DNA from: Norana najaformis
Taxonomy: Eukaryota > Annelida > Clitellata > Crassiclitellata > Hormogastridae
Direction: 5' to 3'
DNA length: 64,000 nucleotides
Assembly: GCA_964023275.1 (NCBI GenBank)
Contig: OZ029918.1
Span: 16,489,861 to 16,553,860, forward strand
Shown here: one piece after another, positions 54,405-64,000 of the stretch
How the letters are laid out: each line of letters opens with the position of its first letter
Numbering within the stretch: position 1 is the stretch's first letter
Position numbers and translations under genes: made by a program
The notes under the pieces: model-generated
What the model saw: only the letters and a program-made list of their open reading frames with translations
Database searches by the model: none
Told to the model about the DNA's origin: nothing

Positions 54405-55070
54405 CTTAGCGCGCACGACAAATGCGCCAACAAATGAGCGCCGTCAATTGCGCGCTGTAGAATAAGCCCCGTCAAATGCGCGCCATCGAAGGCGCGAAGC
54501 ATAGACTATTATTAACCCTTTGATTGAATAACTTCAAAGGTCAAACGCTTTAACACTTCGATTGATTAGAATAAAGACGCCAACTTTATATACTGTATGG
54601 CAATGAATAATACACAATAATATGATGTGAACATAATAGATGCCGCCACTTAGATGCGAAAATAATAGTAGAAAGATACTAATAGTTTAAATTATTGCTT
54701 CGAGTGCGGAGACTTCAAAGCTCGTATTTGCGCAGATTAAGCAAAAAAATATTATAAATACCTAATACACCGTGTAAAATCTTCAAAAATGGAATAATCT
54801 CGTTTAACCATGGAGAACACTGAGTCGCAGAAGGCTAAAGAGCATATCATCGCCGACGGATATCGATATAGAAAAAACCGAGAAAAGACAACAAATTTTC
54901 TTTTGCGTTTGTTTTTCGTCTAAATTAAATAGCATTTTTCCTATTGCTCTATGTCTTCTTGTATGCGCGCTAATGTCGGCGCGCATTTGTCTTGCGCGGA
55001 AGTGACTGCACGCGCTTTTGTCGGCGCGCTTTTGTCGGCGCGCATTTGTCCTGCACGCTTTTGTCGGGTC
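54405..55070. mobile_element. Non-autonomous element with arrays of GCGCGCATTTGTC at both ends
   Basis: The left block (54405-54500) has about four copies of GACAAATGCGCGCC-type sequence; the right block (54963-55067) has about six of the reverse complement GGCGCGCATTTGTC or GGCGCGCTTTTGTC. The 460 bp between is AT-rich and non-coding and includes an R1 head fragment at 54614-54660. Subterminal repeats in inverted orientation are usual for transposase binding sites. The outer limits and target duplication were not resolved. Confidence 0.65.
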
Positions 55071-55229
55071 ACCCGACGACGGACACACGATCTTCAGGCA
55101 AGTTCAGGCCGCCGTTATATAAGCCTGACCTCCACTGCTGAATGGGTCATTACGAAAGAAGACTCGAACTATGGGAGATTATCTATATAACAAATCCCGG
55201 AAGAGGAGAGCCCGTAAGAGCTTGCTAGA

Positions 55230-55985
55230 TTTTTGCATCGAATCGGCCAGCCATCTACCCTACGGTTGCCTGGCAAGTGATTTGGAAATTTCTTTCTGTC
55301 AGTGTAACGCGTTGGTGACGACGCATATTATGATTAAGAGCCTTACGAGCCTTAACGGGTCTGGTCGCCACGCGGGTAGCCCTGCACCCCACAACAGAGG
55401 TGGCAAGGTCCTTCAGCTTGCCATCCAGCGAAATTTCTGCAAATCTCTTACTCCACTGCCAACTCTAAACCAGTCTATGTTTCCACTTCAACTCGGACAC
55501 AGCTGGGTGTTGTTATATAAGGCACGCATGAGATCGACAACCCTAGCCAGGAGTTCCGAATTTTGGAGAAAACGCCAGAGGGCCTCCTTATCCAGTGAGA
55601 GGCAAATACGGTCTTCGAGACAACATTTGTGACCCAAATGGGTGTTAATGTTTTCGCTGGGTCTTCAAGGTGAAAATCCTGTCTGTTGTGAACCTGCCTG
55701 GAGTGAATCTACTTTGCTCCCGTCTGCTATGCGACAGAGGAAGATTCTTCACATGACCCAAAACAACACGTGCAAAGACCTTATCCAGTTCTTTGGAATG
55801 GTTTCAGTCTGCCACTCCCTTTGTACCACCTGTGTTAACCACATAAGCCCGCACTCTCCACTCTCCTTGAAAATATCTGGTGTAATTCTTCAGATATCTA
55901 GAGCCTTGTCATTCTTTAGTGCCAGTACAACTTCAGCCACCTCTACCTCCGAGGCATCTCCAGATTGACCTGTGGATCTTCGAAC
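55230..55985 (-). mobile_element. LINE fragment: reverse transcriptase N-terminal half
   Basis: On the - strand, in shifting frames: SGITPDIFKESGE-like sequence near 55880, WIRSLHVLFW, LDKEALWRFLQNSELLARVV (55560-55620; compare the DREALWxxLxxxG(I/V)P block) and MRALYNNTQLC (near 55530), then WFRVGSGV (usually F.VxxGVRQG). It matches the RT family of 44.8-46.1 kb and covers the part missing there. Confidence 0.6.
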
Positions 55986-56560
55986 TTAGCTTGGCATTCA
56001 TGCTGGAGCCTATTGGTCATGGGTCTACTCCGGAACATTTACCAGTTTTAATAGGCTTTGCAGTGATCATTCGTTTTTTGTGATAATTTGCTTGGTATCT
56101 ATTATTGATGGTTACAGTTATATGTTATTTTGGTTCGTTATTTGGTTACTTCCAGTCTTGCAAAGCACCTTAGTTAATCGTCGTTGTCATCATCAGTTCC
56201 TTACTCCAGTCAATTGTAGGCGATGAGTGCGAGTAAGTTATCTCCACTTTTCTGGTCATTTGTCAATCTATGGATGTTTTCAGTTTGATTCCCATCTATT
56301 TGCGTTCTCTTTTATATTGTCTATTTACGGTAGTCGTGGTCTTCTTTTGCTTCTTTTACCTTCACATCTTGCATGTAGCAAATTGTGTGGGATTCGGTCA
56401 ATTGGCATTCTTTCCCATTACCAACTCATTGGAGTCTTCGCTGAACGACTTTATCTAACATGGTTGTCTTTATATCCAGGGTTGTCGTATTTCATCAATT
56501 CTATTTTGTGTGTTGTTTTGGGAATCCTACAATTTCCATAGCCAGCCATAAATAAACTCG
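55986..56560. other. Unassigned interval
   Basis: The + strand frame at 56227-56541 is hydrophobic, but without a recognisable family; it reads as T-rich DNA rather than a membrane protein. Confidence 0.35.
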
Positions 56561-56689
56561 CATTCGTGAACACATATGCAAGTTCCACATGCCAACTGAA
56601 CAGAATTTCTTACTAACACAGCTGCCAGCTATGGTGTGTCCTAGATTTCATTGTAGAAAACTATTTATTAGCAATTCTCTGCTCCTTCA

Positions 56690-56990
56690 TCCCTTCCGTC
56701 GTTCACTCTATCTATTACTCCTCAGCTATTCCATTCAAAACTAAGCCTCACCTTTTCAAGAAATCCCGCCCTGATCAGTCTTCCCATTTCTCTCAGCTCA
56801 GACACAACTCACCCTAGCCTCCTCTCCCCTCCTCTCTCTGGTCTCCTGGCAACCGGACTTGGTTCTTGACATGGCAGCTTTGGACAACTCCACGGACTTG
56901 ACGCAACGCTTTTGAATAAGCTGGTGCCCTGCGCGTAGCTTTTAAGTAGCGCTTTAGAAATTTCGAGTTTACGATTACAATTACGATGAC
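56690..56990 (+). mobile_element. CR1/L2-type LINE 3' end, decayed
   Basis: CTCAGCTATTCCATTCAAAACTAAGCCTCACCTTTTCAAGAAA is compatible with the FKxxLKxxLF end of a LINE RT, and the 3' end TAGCGCTTTAGAAATTTCGA then GTTTACGATTACAATTACGA matches the LINE E tail at 12570-12600. Confidence 0.5.
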
Positions 56991-59690
56991 AGTGCCGCTT
57001 CCAACGCAGTGAAGATGGCTACTGAATGCCTATTATGTTACATAGGCCGAATATTGTTAATAATTCAGAAAGTTCTTGTGGTGTATTGAAAATGAGACGT
57101 TGATTTGAAATGCACAAGAGCGGACTGCAGCTAAGCACGGATGAATTAACTCTGCATATGGTAAACTTATTTTCGGCTAAGCATATTCTACGTGTGGTAC
57201 CAATGCGCAGTATTGCGATTTTTAACTTGTTTTTCAACAAACATCGAGTCTCGAGACCTCAACCCGCGAGACCGAGAAACTGAAGTCTTAGAGTAGAGGC
57301 CCTGTCAAAAAAAGAATTGCAGGAACCTGTGGGCAAGGGAAGAATATTATGAGAAGTTAGGTAGTGTAGTGTTTCTCCTAAGTTCGCAATGCGTCTATGC
57401 TTATGGTTGACCAAATATATATTTAGGTGACTCTACCTTAGTGTATTGTAAATATGTATGCTAAAGTGCTACATGTAAGAGCCAGCATTTAGGTGGGTTA
57501 AGAGTTGAATTAATTTATGCTAGCATAAATGAGCTAAATAATTCGTTATTATTGGCTATGGGTGACAATAGGACATTGTCTGGTTATTTCATTTAAGGCA
57601 CGGATTCAGTGGAGAAGATTTAAATTTGTAACGGCTAAATCGAATGTCGTCTGCTTTTCACGCTCTACTTGAACTCACTTTAAGGTTTGACTTCAGTTGT
57701 GTCTCGACCTTCGAAAGAGTTCGTTATGTTGGTGTTATGACAATCTACAATTCAACATTGCATCGAATAAATCAGTAATTGCGTCGGTAATTAGATGAAA
57801 AGACGATATGTAACAAGTTTCGTCGTCCGAAATATGCAGTTCTTTCGTACGAAAGCTGTTGAGGAACTAGTGAACTCACTCGCGTGGAGTAACGAGTTAG
57901 TAATGTTTTTAGTTGACTTTGACCGATAGCGATTCTCTGGTCATTATCTGGATGTTGACATCAGGCCCGACTATATTCGATTTCTTGAAAGAAACGGACT
58001 AGCTGGCGACGGTTGGTTCGGAAGCGGATGTGATACGCAAAGACATCGACAGACTGCGATTCTTCCAACGATCTACTCAACCTCAGTCAACTGTGAATTG
58101 AATTTTCCCTAATGTCGTTTGGTGAAAGACTATCTCTAGTGTGAATTACAGAAGCAATCATTCACTTGGACAGGAAATTTAATTATCCATCTTTCCATGC
58201 CTACAGAATAGTGCAAGGACGACCGTGCTAGCTCAAGTGGGGAGGGTAGTATAACTATAATATAAACTTAGCTTAATATCAGTCCTAGCTTAATTTTGAT
58301 AAGTAAGAGACATATTAGGTTAGATAAATCCTCAGCTTTCTTATTATGCAAACATTGAATTGTATATTAATAAACATATTATAATTTTAACTCCACGAGC
58401 CAAGATTTTGTGTGGACTGTATCATATAGCGACTATCATGAGTCTCTACACCTTTCCAGTAGGTTTATTATTGTAACTATTCACTAAGATCCAATTGACT
58501 GATTATTCTGGATAGAGTAGCGTTACATGTAGTATATTGCATTTGATGCGGAGACAGACACGTGACTTGGCTGTCATCATAAGCGGTCAAAGATAGATAA
58601 AGATATGATAGCGACAGCATTCCCGAGTTGGGAACCACTACGTGTCATCCGGGACCTTGGTGAGCTCCTGGATGAAGACCTATCGTTGTACTTAATTTAG
58701 AAATTGATAGTTGAGCAAACGTAGCACAAAATACTTGTAGCACAATGACGTTACGGAAGCAGCAAACAGGAAGTGTTTATGAATTTTCATGGGTTTTTGC
58801 ACAAATTTGTCGTTTATGATAAATTGTCAAATTTTCTCTCTGATTTCCGACATCTGCTAATTTCATAGTTTTGTTTACCGACAGATAAGTAGGCCCATTG
58901 GTGTGTCTCACTTGTATTGAGATTTATGTCCTCTTCGTGTTCGCTCTTTCCACTCCTGGTCGGCAGATTCACCCAGTGAGCTTCCCTGCACTCTCTAGAG
59001 TTGAAAATCAAAATTTTAGGGCCCAAACTAACACGGCTAGCACTATTCTATATTCACTTTTGCTGGTGAATCGCCCACCAGCTAAATTCCTTGCTATCTC
59101 CGAAATAAACCCTGTCTTCTTTTTAAAGTTCACTGTGGTGTTTTTTCGTTTGTCAGGATTTCTGGTCAATTATGGCCCCAGTGGAAACCTCTCCAAGAGC
59201 TGTCCTATACCTGATTTCAGTAACAATTCTTGCCTGGGATTTATGCATTGTCTCAGTATGTCTACTCCTTGTAAACCATAAGAACCACTGCCGAGTGAAA
59301 ACGTTGTCGGATTATTAACTTTCCTTTACAAATCCTACTGCCTTTGTCTCGATCCGTTCTGCCCATACCTCCATCAAATTTCTTAAAAATATAAATACCA
59401 CTTTGAACTCGAAAGTAAAAAAGTATTACACTCTTAAATCTATATTGAACTCCGCACTTTCTTTAACGCATTTTTTCATTGAATTTCAAGCTTTTTAAAA
59501 GCTCTGATCTCATCGCCAACTGACCTAGTCATAACATGACGAGGTCAGATTGCAGCATAATTCATGATGTTTTGATTAAGGAAGCATGTCTTTTTGAACA
59601 CCTCGTTATCGCTATTTCCATTTCTTTTCCTACCAAACCACCACCGATTTACACATCATATCACGTTTAGACCTTGGCATGAACTAGATG
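56991..59690. other. Unassigned interval
   Basis: About 2.7 kb without a recognisable gene, repeat array or element ends. Frames above 60 codons (57019-57240, 58814-59026, 58898-59281) show no known domain. Confidence 0.35.
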
Positions 59691-61995
59691 TTTAGACTCT
59701 CAAACCTGACATCTGCTCCTCACTCCCTTCTTCTGACTCAAGCCTTTACGCAAATGCCCTCTCTCGTCAACTCCAGTCTGTTCTAATCGAACTGCTTTTC
59801 AAACACATTCCTCTTAAATTCAAAAAGGTTGTCATTCATGACCCAAAACTTTGGTTTAACTCTGAAATTGTTGAAGTTCAACGTTTATTTAGCCAACTTC
59901 AACGCGTTTGGCGCCGCGCGTGACTTCCCTTCTCTCATGTGCGCTTCAAAGAACAGTTTAAAATTGTTCGTTACCTAGTTCCCAAGGCGATATCCTCATA
60001 TCACAGACCTAATTGCAGAAAATTCATCTTGCCCAAGGTTTCTTTTGAAGGCCTTCAGTAAGTTACTCCATAGAAAAATATGCACGCTACCCAAGACCTA
60101 CTCACCATTCGCTCTGGCTGATGCTTTCACTAACTTTTTTGCTCATACACTATCTCACATCAGGCTGAAATTCTCTGGTATTCCACTATCAAGTGGCTTT
60201 TCATCGCCTGATTGCTCAACTCTCGATTCCATTACTCCCGCAACTAGAGCTGAAATTCGGTCACTCTTTTTCTCTTCTCCAGACAAAGAGGCGATTCCAA
60301 TACCCATTCCCAAAAGCTGCTCTGGTGTACACCACCTGGACATCAATTAATCGGTCGCTTGCTGAGGACACCTTTCTATCATGTTTCTCCATGCAATAGT
60401 CTAAATTTCTTTGAAGAAACCATCTCTGAATATTGACACTGTCAAATTAACAACCAAGCTAAAAATTCAGTTTTTTCTGAACTTCCTGAACGTTTTGCTA
60501 AAAGCCGACTAGAGGCACATCCGCCTTCAAACCAAACTTCCTACTTATCCATTTTCAGTGAGCACGTAGCAAATTCCACTCCATTCAGATAACTCTTATC
60601 GCTGACCATTCCATGTCCACAATGACATTGTCCGCTCTATGGACCATGGTAAAGTAACTGCATTTGCTCTTCTTGACCTATTCGCCGCCTTCGACACTGT
60701 CCGCCATGCTATCTTGCTCCATCGCTTTGAGCACTGGTTTGGAACATCAGTTCTGACCCTAAACTGGTACCAGTCACTTTACACGCATCGCAATCAATCT
60801 GTCCTCATCAGTGGAGCAATGTCGGACCTAGTACCACTCACCTGCGGCGTCCCTCAAGGCTTTGTTCTTGGCCCCTTACTTTCCTCTATGTACACCACCC
60901 AAATTAAGTATTTCGTTAACTCAAGCGGTCTAAAACCTCATCTTTACGCTGATGATATTCAACTCTACATTTCCTTTGATAATTTCTCTTCCAGCTTTCT
61001 CACTCTATTATCTAACGTCTTTAACCAAGTTCAGTCTTGGATGGCAGAAATGGATTGCTCTTAGACCCAACGAAAACTGAGATTTCTTTTTTTGGAACTT
61101 TACAGCAACTAAAGAAATTTAATTCTTTGGATTCTACCAACCTAGGCATCTCTGTCACACAATGTACCTGTTCATCCGGCAATTAGGTGTTGTGCCTGAC
61201 TCCAACCTGTCATTCAGTGACCACATAAACTCTGTTGTACATAGGTCTGCCCACCACCACATCCATGATATCCGTAGGATTAGGCGCCATATTCCCTTTT
61301 TGCCCTGGTTTGTTGGCTAATGGTCTGGTCTCTGGTCGTCTCGACTACTGCAACTCGCTTCTTACTGGCATTTTAAAAGCTAACTTGATGAAGCTTCAAC
61401 AAGTCCAAAATACATTGACAAGAGCTATACCTAAAAATCCAAAATATGAACATATATCACCGACCCTAAAATCATTGCACTGGCTGCCCCTAGAATAACG
61501 AATAATTTTTTAAAGACTGGGCTAATCGTATACAAGACTCTAGATTTTAACCAGCCTCACTATACTCACTCGATGCTGATTCCAAAGACTTGATTCTACT
61601 CGAATAGGTCTTCTGATTTTCTAAATTTTGACAATTCTCGGCAGGTGTGCCTTTTCTGACTCTTGTTCAAGAATCTGAAACTCTCTTCCCGCAAACTTTC
61701 GCTCTGCAGAGTCTGTTTTAGCTTTCAGATCTCGGCCTGATTGTGGTTTAGCTTTGCTGCGCCATCGGTTGATGCACTGTGCATTAGACATCGACGCGAT
61801 GTAAGTGACTAATTAATAATAGGGGTTAGTAATATTAAAAACTCATATCTCCCTGAACTCATTTCCTACGTAAGCTAATTTCATGTCTTCTCTGGTTCCC
61901 TTTCTGGCTATTCGAATTTGGATTGCCCGACGATTTTGCTTAGTAGCGACCATCGACTGATGCTATGAGCATTAGTCGCGCTATAGAAGTTCAAA
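59690..61995 (+). mobile_element. LINE A, second copy (+ strand)
   Basis: Begins with SLYANALSRQLQSVLIELLF and VVIHDPKLWFNSEIVEVQRL upstream of the RT; then LLHRKICTLPKTYSPFALAD (60063-60125); motif A FALLDLFAAFDTVRHAILLH (60664-60724); TCGVPQGFVLGPLLSSMYTT (60841-60900); LKPHLYADDIQLYISF (YADD, about 60930-60980); GLVSGRLDYCNSLLTGILKA and LKSLHWLPLE. The 3' untranslated sequence at 61750-61995 carries two CATCG(G/A)(T/C)TGATGC-type repeats and ends ...GCGCTATAGAAGTTC. It extends about 250 bp further 5' than the copy at 35.7-38.0 kb and lacks the MITE. Frameshifts near 60400 and 61070; motif order intact. Confidence 0.88.
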
Positions 61996-64000
61996 CGCAT
62001 CAATTTACAGCAGTAGTCTATACTGGCGCCAAATGAGTTATAGCATTATTTTGCGTTACAATTAAAATCGAGAAACTCATTATCTCACCTCGAGCTTTTA
62101 TGTAACCACCTTAAATAGGTTGTGAAACTTCATGTACGTATCCATCGTACGAACATTCTGGAATAGGCCTACTGCTGCCGCGTAAGTATAAAAATAATAG
62201 AAAATGCGTTTCCCGGCCATTACAACTGGGCCTTGGATTTCGTTTGTGACAGAGCTTATGTGCAATTCAAATCAGACGACGACTGCTGGGAGGCCTACTA
62301 ATAGGCCTAATAGGAATGGAACGCTCTGCTGTTTCCCATACAACTGGAATTTATACCATGCGCAAATAAAATGCAGTATGTCATAAATTATGTAATGCCC
62401 GCAGGGTAGAATTTATTGGCTAAGCCGAAATCTGAATCGGTCTGGCTGGTTCCCTCTAGGCTGCGCGCAAGTTGTAAGGACAGCGCGCACAACAATTTTC
62501 TGCCAGCGCACACATTTTGTGAGTTTTCTGGTTACTTGAAAGTTAAATTCAGCTCACTGTTTCAGCTTCTGGCATAGTTGCCCTGCTATGCTCAGACGAC
62601 GAAATTTTCCATAGGCTATTCCATATTGGAAAGCCACATGGCCGTCTGGGGTGCGAAGATTCCTTCCGCCGTCTTGGTCCACCCAACACATTTGGCCAAA
62701 CAGCTGGTCGCCACACAGACGAGGTTAGGAAGGGTCGAAAGTAAGTCTTTGCTTTAATGTCCTCTATGGACGATCGAAATTACAAACTAGAGATTATCTT
62801 AATATAAGTTTAAATTGTTCTGATCGTCTCTTCTTTCTATACAATGCAAATTTATAGCCTTTTAGTTTAGGCCCAAAAGATATGTATTCTTACATGGACC
62901 GCAGCTCAGGTCTCAAATATTACTGCTCACGCGGTAGGCCAGTGTGCGCACGGCGAAAAAAGAGGGAACATTGGTGGTAGAATATATCATATTGGGAAAT
63001 CTCAGACGACGCTACCTTGCAGGTGCGTATTCTTCCGGAGAATTGCCTCACGGTCAACGGGTGATGAAAAACAGCCTCAGTGATGGACAGTTGATGTCGC
63101 TCCTAAAATTATGAATTCGAGGTCACGAACAACATGCAAGGCATGGCCCAACAGTGTCCAAGCCCAACAGTGTCCAACTCAACGGTGTGCCCCCTATATC
63201 AGATGGAGGTCATGGCCGGGTTGCCTTTCCCCTTGACATGGACGCAGTGACGCAGCGAAATCATCGCCATTGTCGTCGTCCTAATAATCAACACTTTTAT
63301 CCTCATGCAAATCACCGCACTAATAATCACTGTCATCACAATCAATGTGGTCATGACAAACTCGCAAATATAGTCGTGTTGACAGAGTTGCAACACTTCG
63401 CCTCCTGTTATGGAAAACGCGAAAATGTTTGAGAAAGGTAGAAGATGGTTAAAGTGAAGAATGCATTTGCTTACATTAGTGTAAAAAAGCACTACAGTTT
63501 GAGAATGAATTAAGTAATTGAAGCGACTTACGTAAACCGGGAACAAATTAAGAACGAGTGATGTTCATACCTAACTGCAGATCAGTTGCCTCCGCGTGTC
63601 CAGCAGCAAGGCCTGCTGGCCATGATCAGGTAGACCTACTTCGTAATTTTTGCTGATTTCATGTGTCGTTTCTATCTAATGCTAACGCTCATTCTTAAAC
63701 TGTGTGGACTTTTCTTACGTCAATTCTCCGCCTGAAGTAGTGGAAAGTTCCATGAAGCGCAGGCCACGCTAGCAGGCATTGTACCTATAGGCCTACTCAT
63801 GCCTTTACACGATGCTACTATGCATAAATATATAGAACTCGTATAAATCTACGACTATTATAGACTCGTATACATGTAATGAACCTTTAGCCATGATATG
63901 TGGACAATTACACGGCCTAACTGAGAACAGCTATAAGGCGCACGGTGTATTGTGTAGATACTCGGAATCCATCGTTCGTGGCCACGTATAATAAATGTGC
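61996..64000. other. Unassigned interval to window end
   Basis: No gene recognised. The His/Asn-rich frame at 63154-63432 reads through CAT/AAT-rich DNA (CATCGCCATTGTCGTCGTCC) and is likely compositional. A short repeat (CCAACAGTGTCCAA, three units) lies at 63148-63190. Confidence 0.35.

Overview
The window looks like animal nuclear DNA, probably from a marine invertebrate. It is AT-rich and gene-poor. Coding sequence is split into short exons with GT/AG borders, and most recognisable protein similarity comes from decayed transposable elements. The palindromic motif TAGGCCTA and its variants recur across unrelated intervals. I cannot settle the phylum from the sequence; sea urchin, hemichordate, amphioxus and mollusc are all possible.

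Only two host genes are well supported. (1) The last coding exon of a sulfatase of the arylsulfatase/steryl-sulfatase type lies on the + strand at 4642-4997; its earlier exons must lie mostly outside the window. (2) A two-exon Ras-like GTPase of the RASL10 group lies on the - strand. Exon 1 (24242-24541) carries the P-loop and switch I. Exon 2 (10795-11265) carries the remaining G boxes and a C-terminal CIIL prenylation box. They are separated by a 12,976-bp intron filled with retroelements and a 1-kb minisatellite. A 44-bp minisatellite starts at the stop codon and occupies the start of the 3' UTR.

Layout: 1-850 decayed coiled-coil coding sequence; 1155-3322 DNA transposon with inverted ends; 3.4-3.8 kb minisatellite; 4.6-5.3 kb sulfatase exon and 3' end; 5.4-10.4 kb mostly unassigned, with a SINE; 10.4-24.5 kb RASL10-like gene; 22.8-28.4 kb several copies of a dispersed family here called R1, plus SINEs; 29.5-31.1 kb pogo/Tigger transposase remnant; 31.2-33.0 kb two LINE fragments; 33.3-34.1 kb GC-rich patch with small ORFs; 34.6-41.0 kb a long LINE (C) into which a younger LINE (A) and two hAT-type MITEs have inserted; 41.4-41.9 kb gag-like coiled-coil remnant; 44.8-46.1 kb LINE; 47.1-50.6 kb a run of micro- and minisatellites; 51.2-52.5 kb hAT transposase remnant; 53.2-54.1 kb LINE tail with a restriction-enzyme-like motif; 54.4-55.1 kb element with GCGCGCATTTGTC arrays in inverted orientation; 55.2-56.0 kb LINE; 59.7-62.0 kb second copy of LINE A; the rest unassigned.

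The two host genes show no functional link. The main story is the order of transposon insertions, which can be read from target-site duplications and from empty sites in sister copies. LINE names A-E and repeat names R1 and R2 are local labels, not database names.
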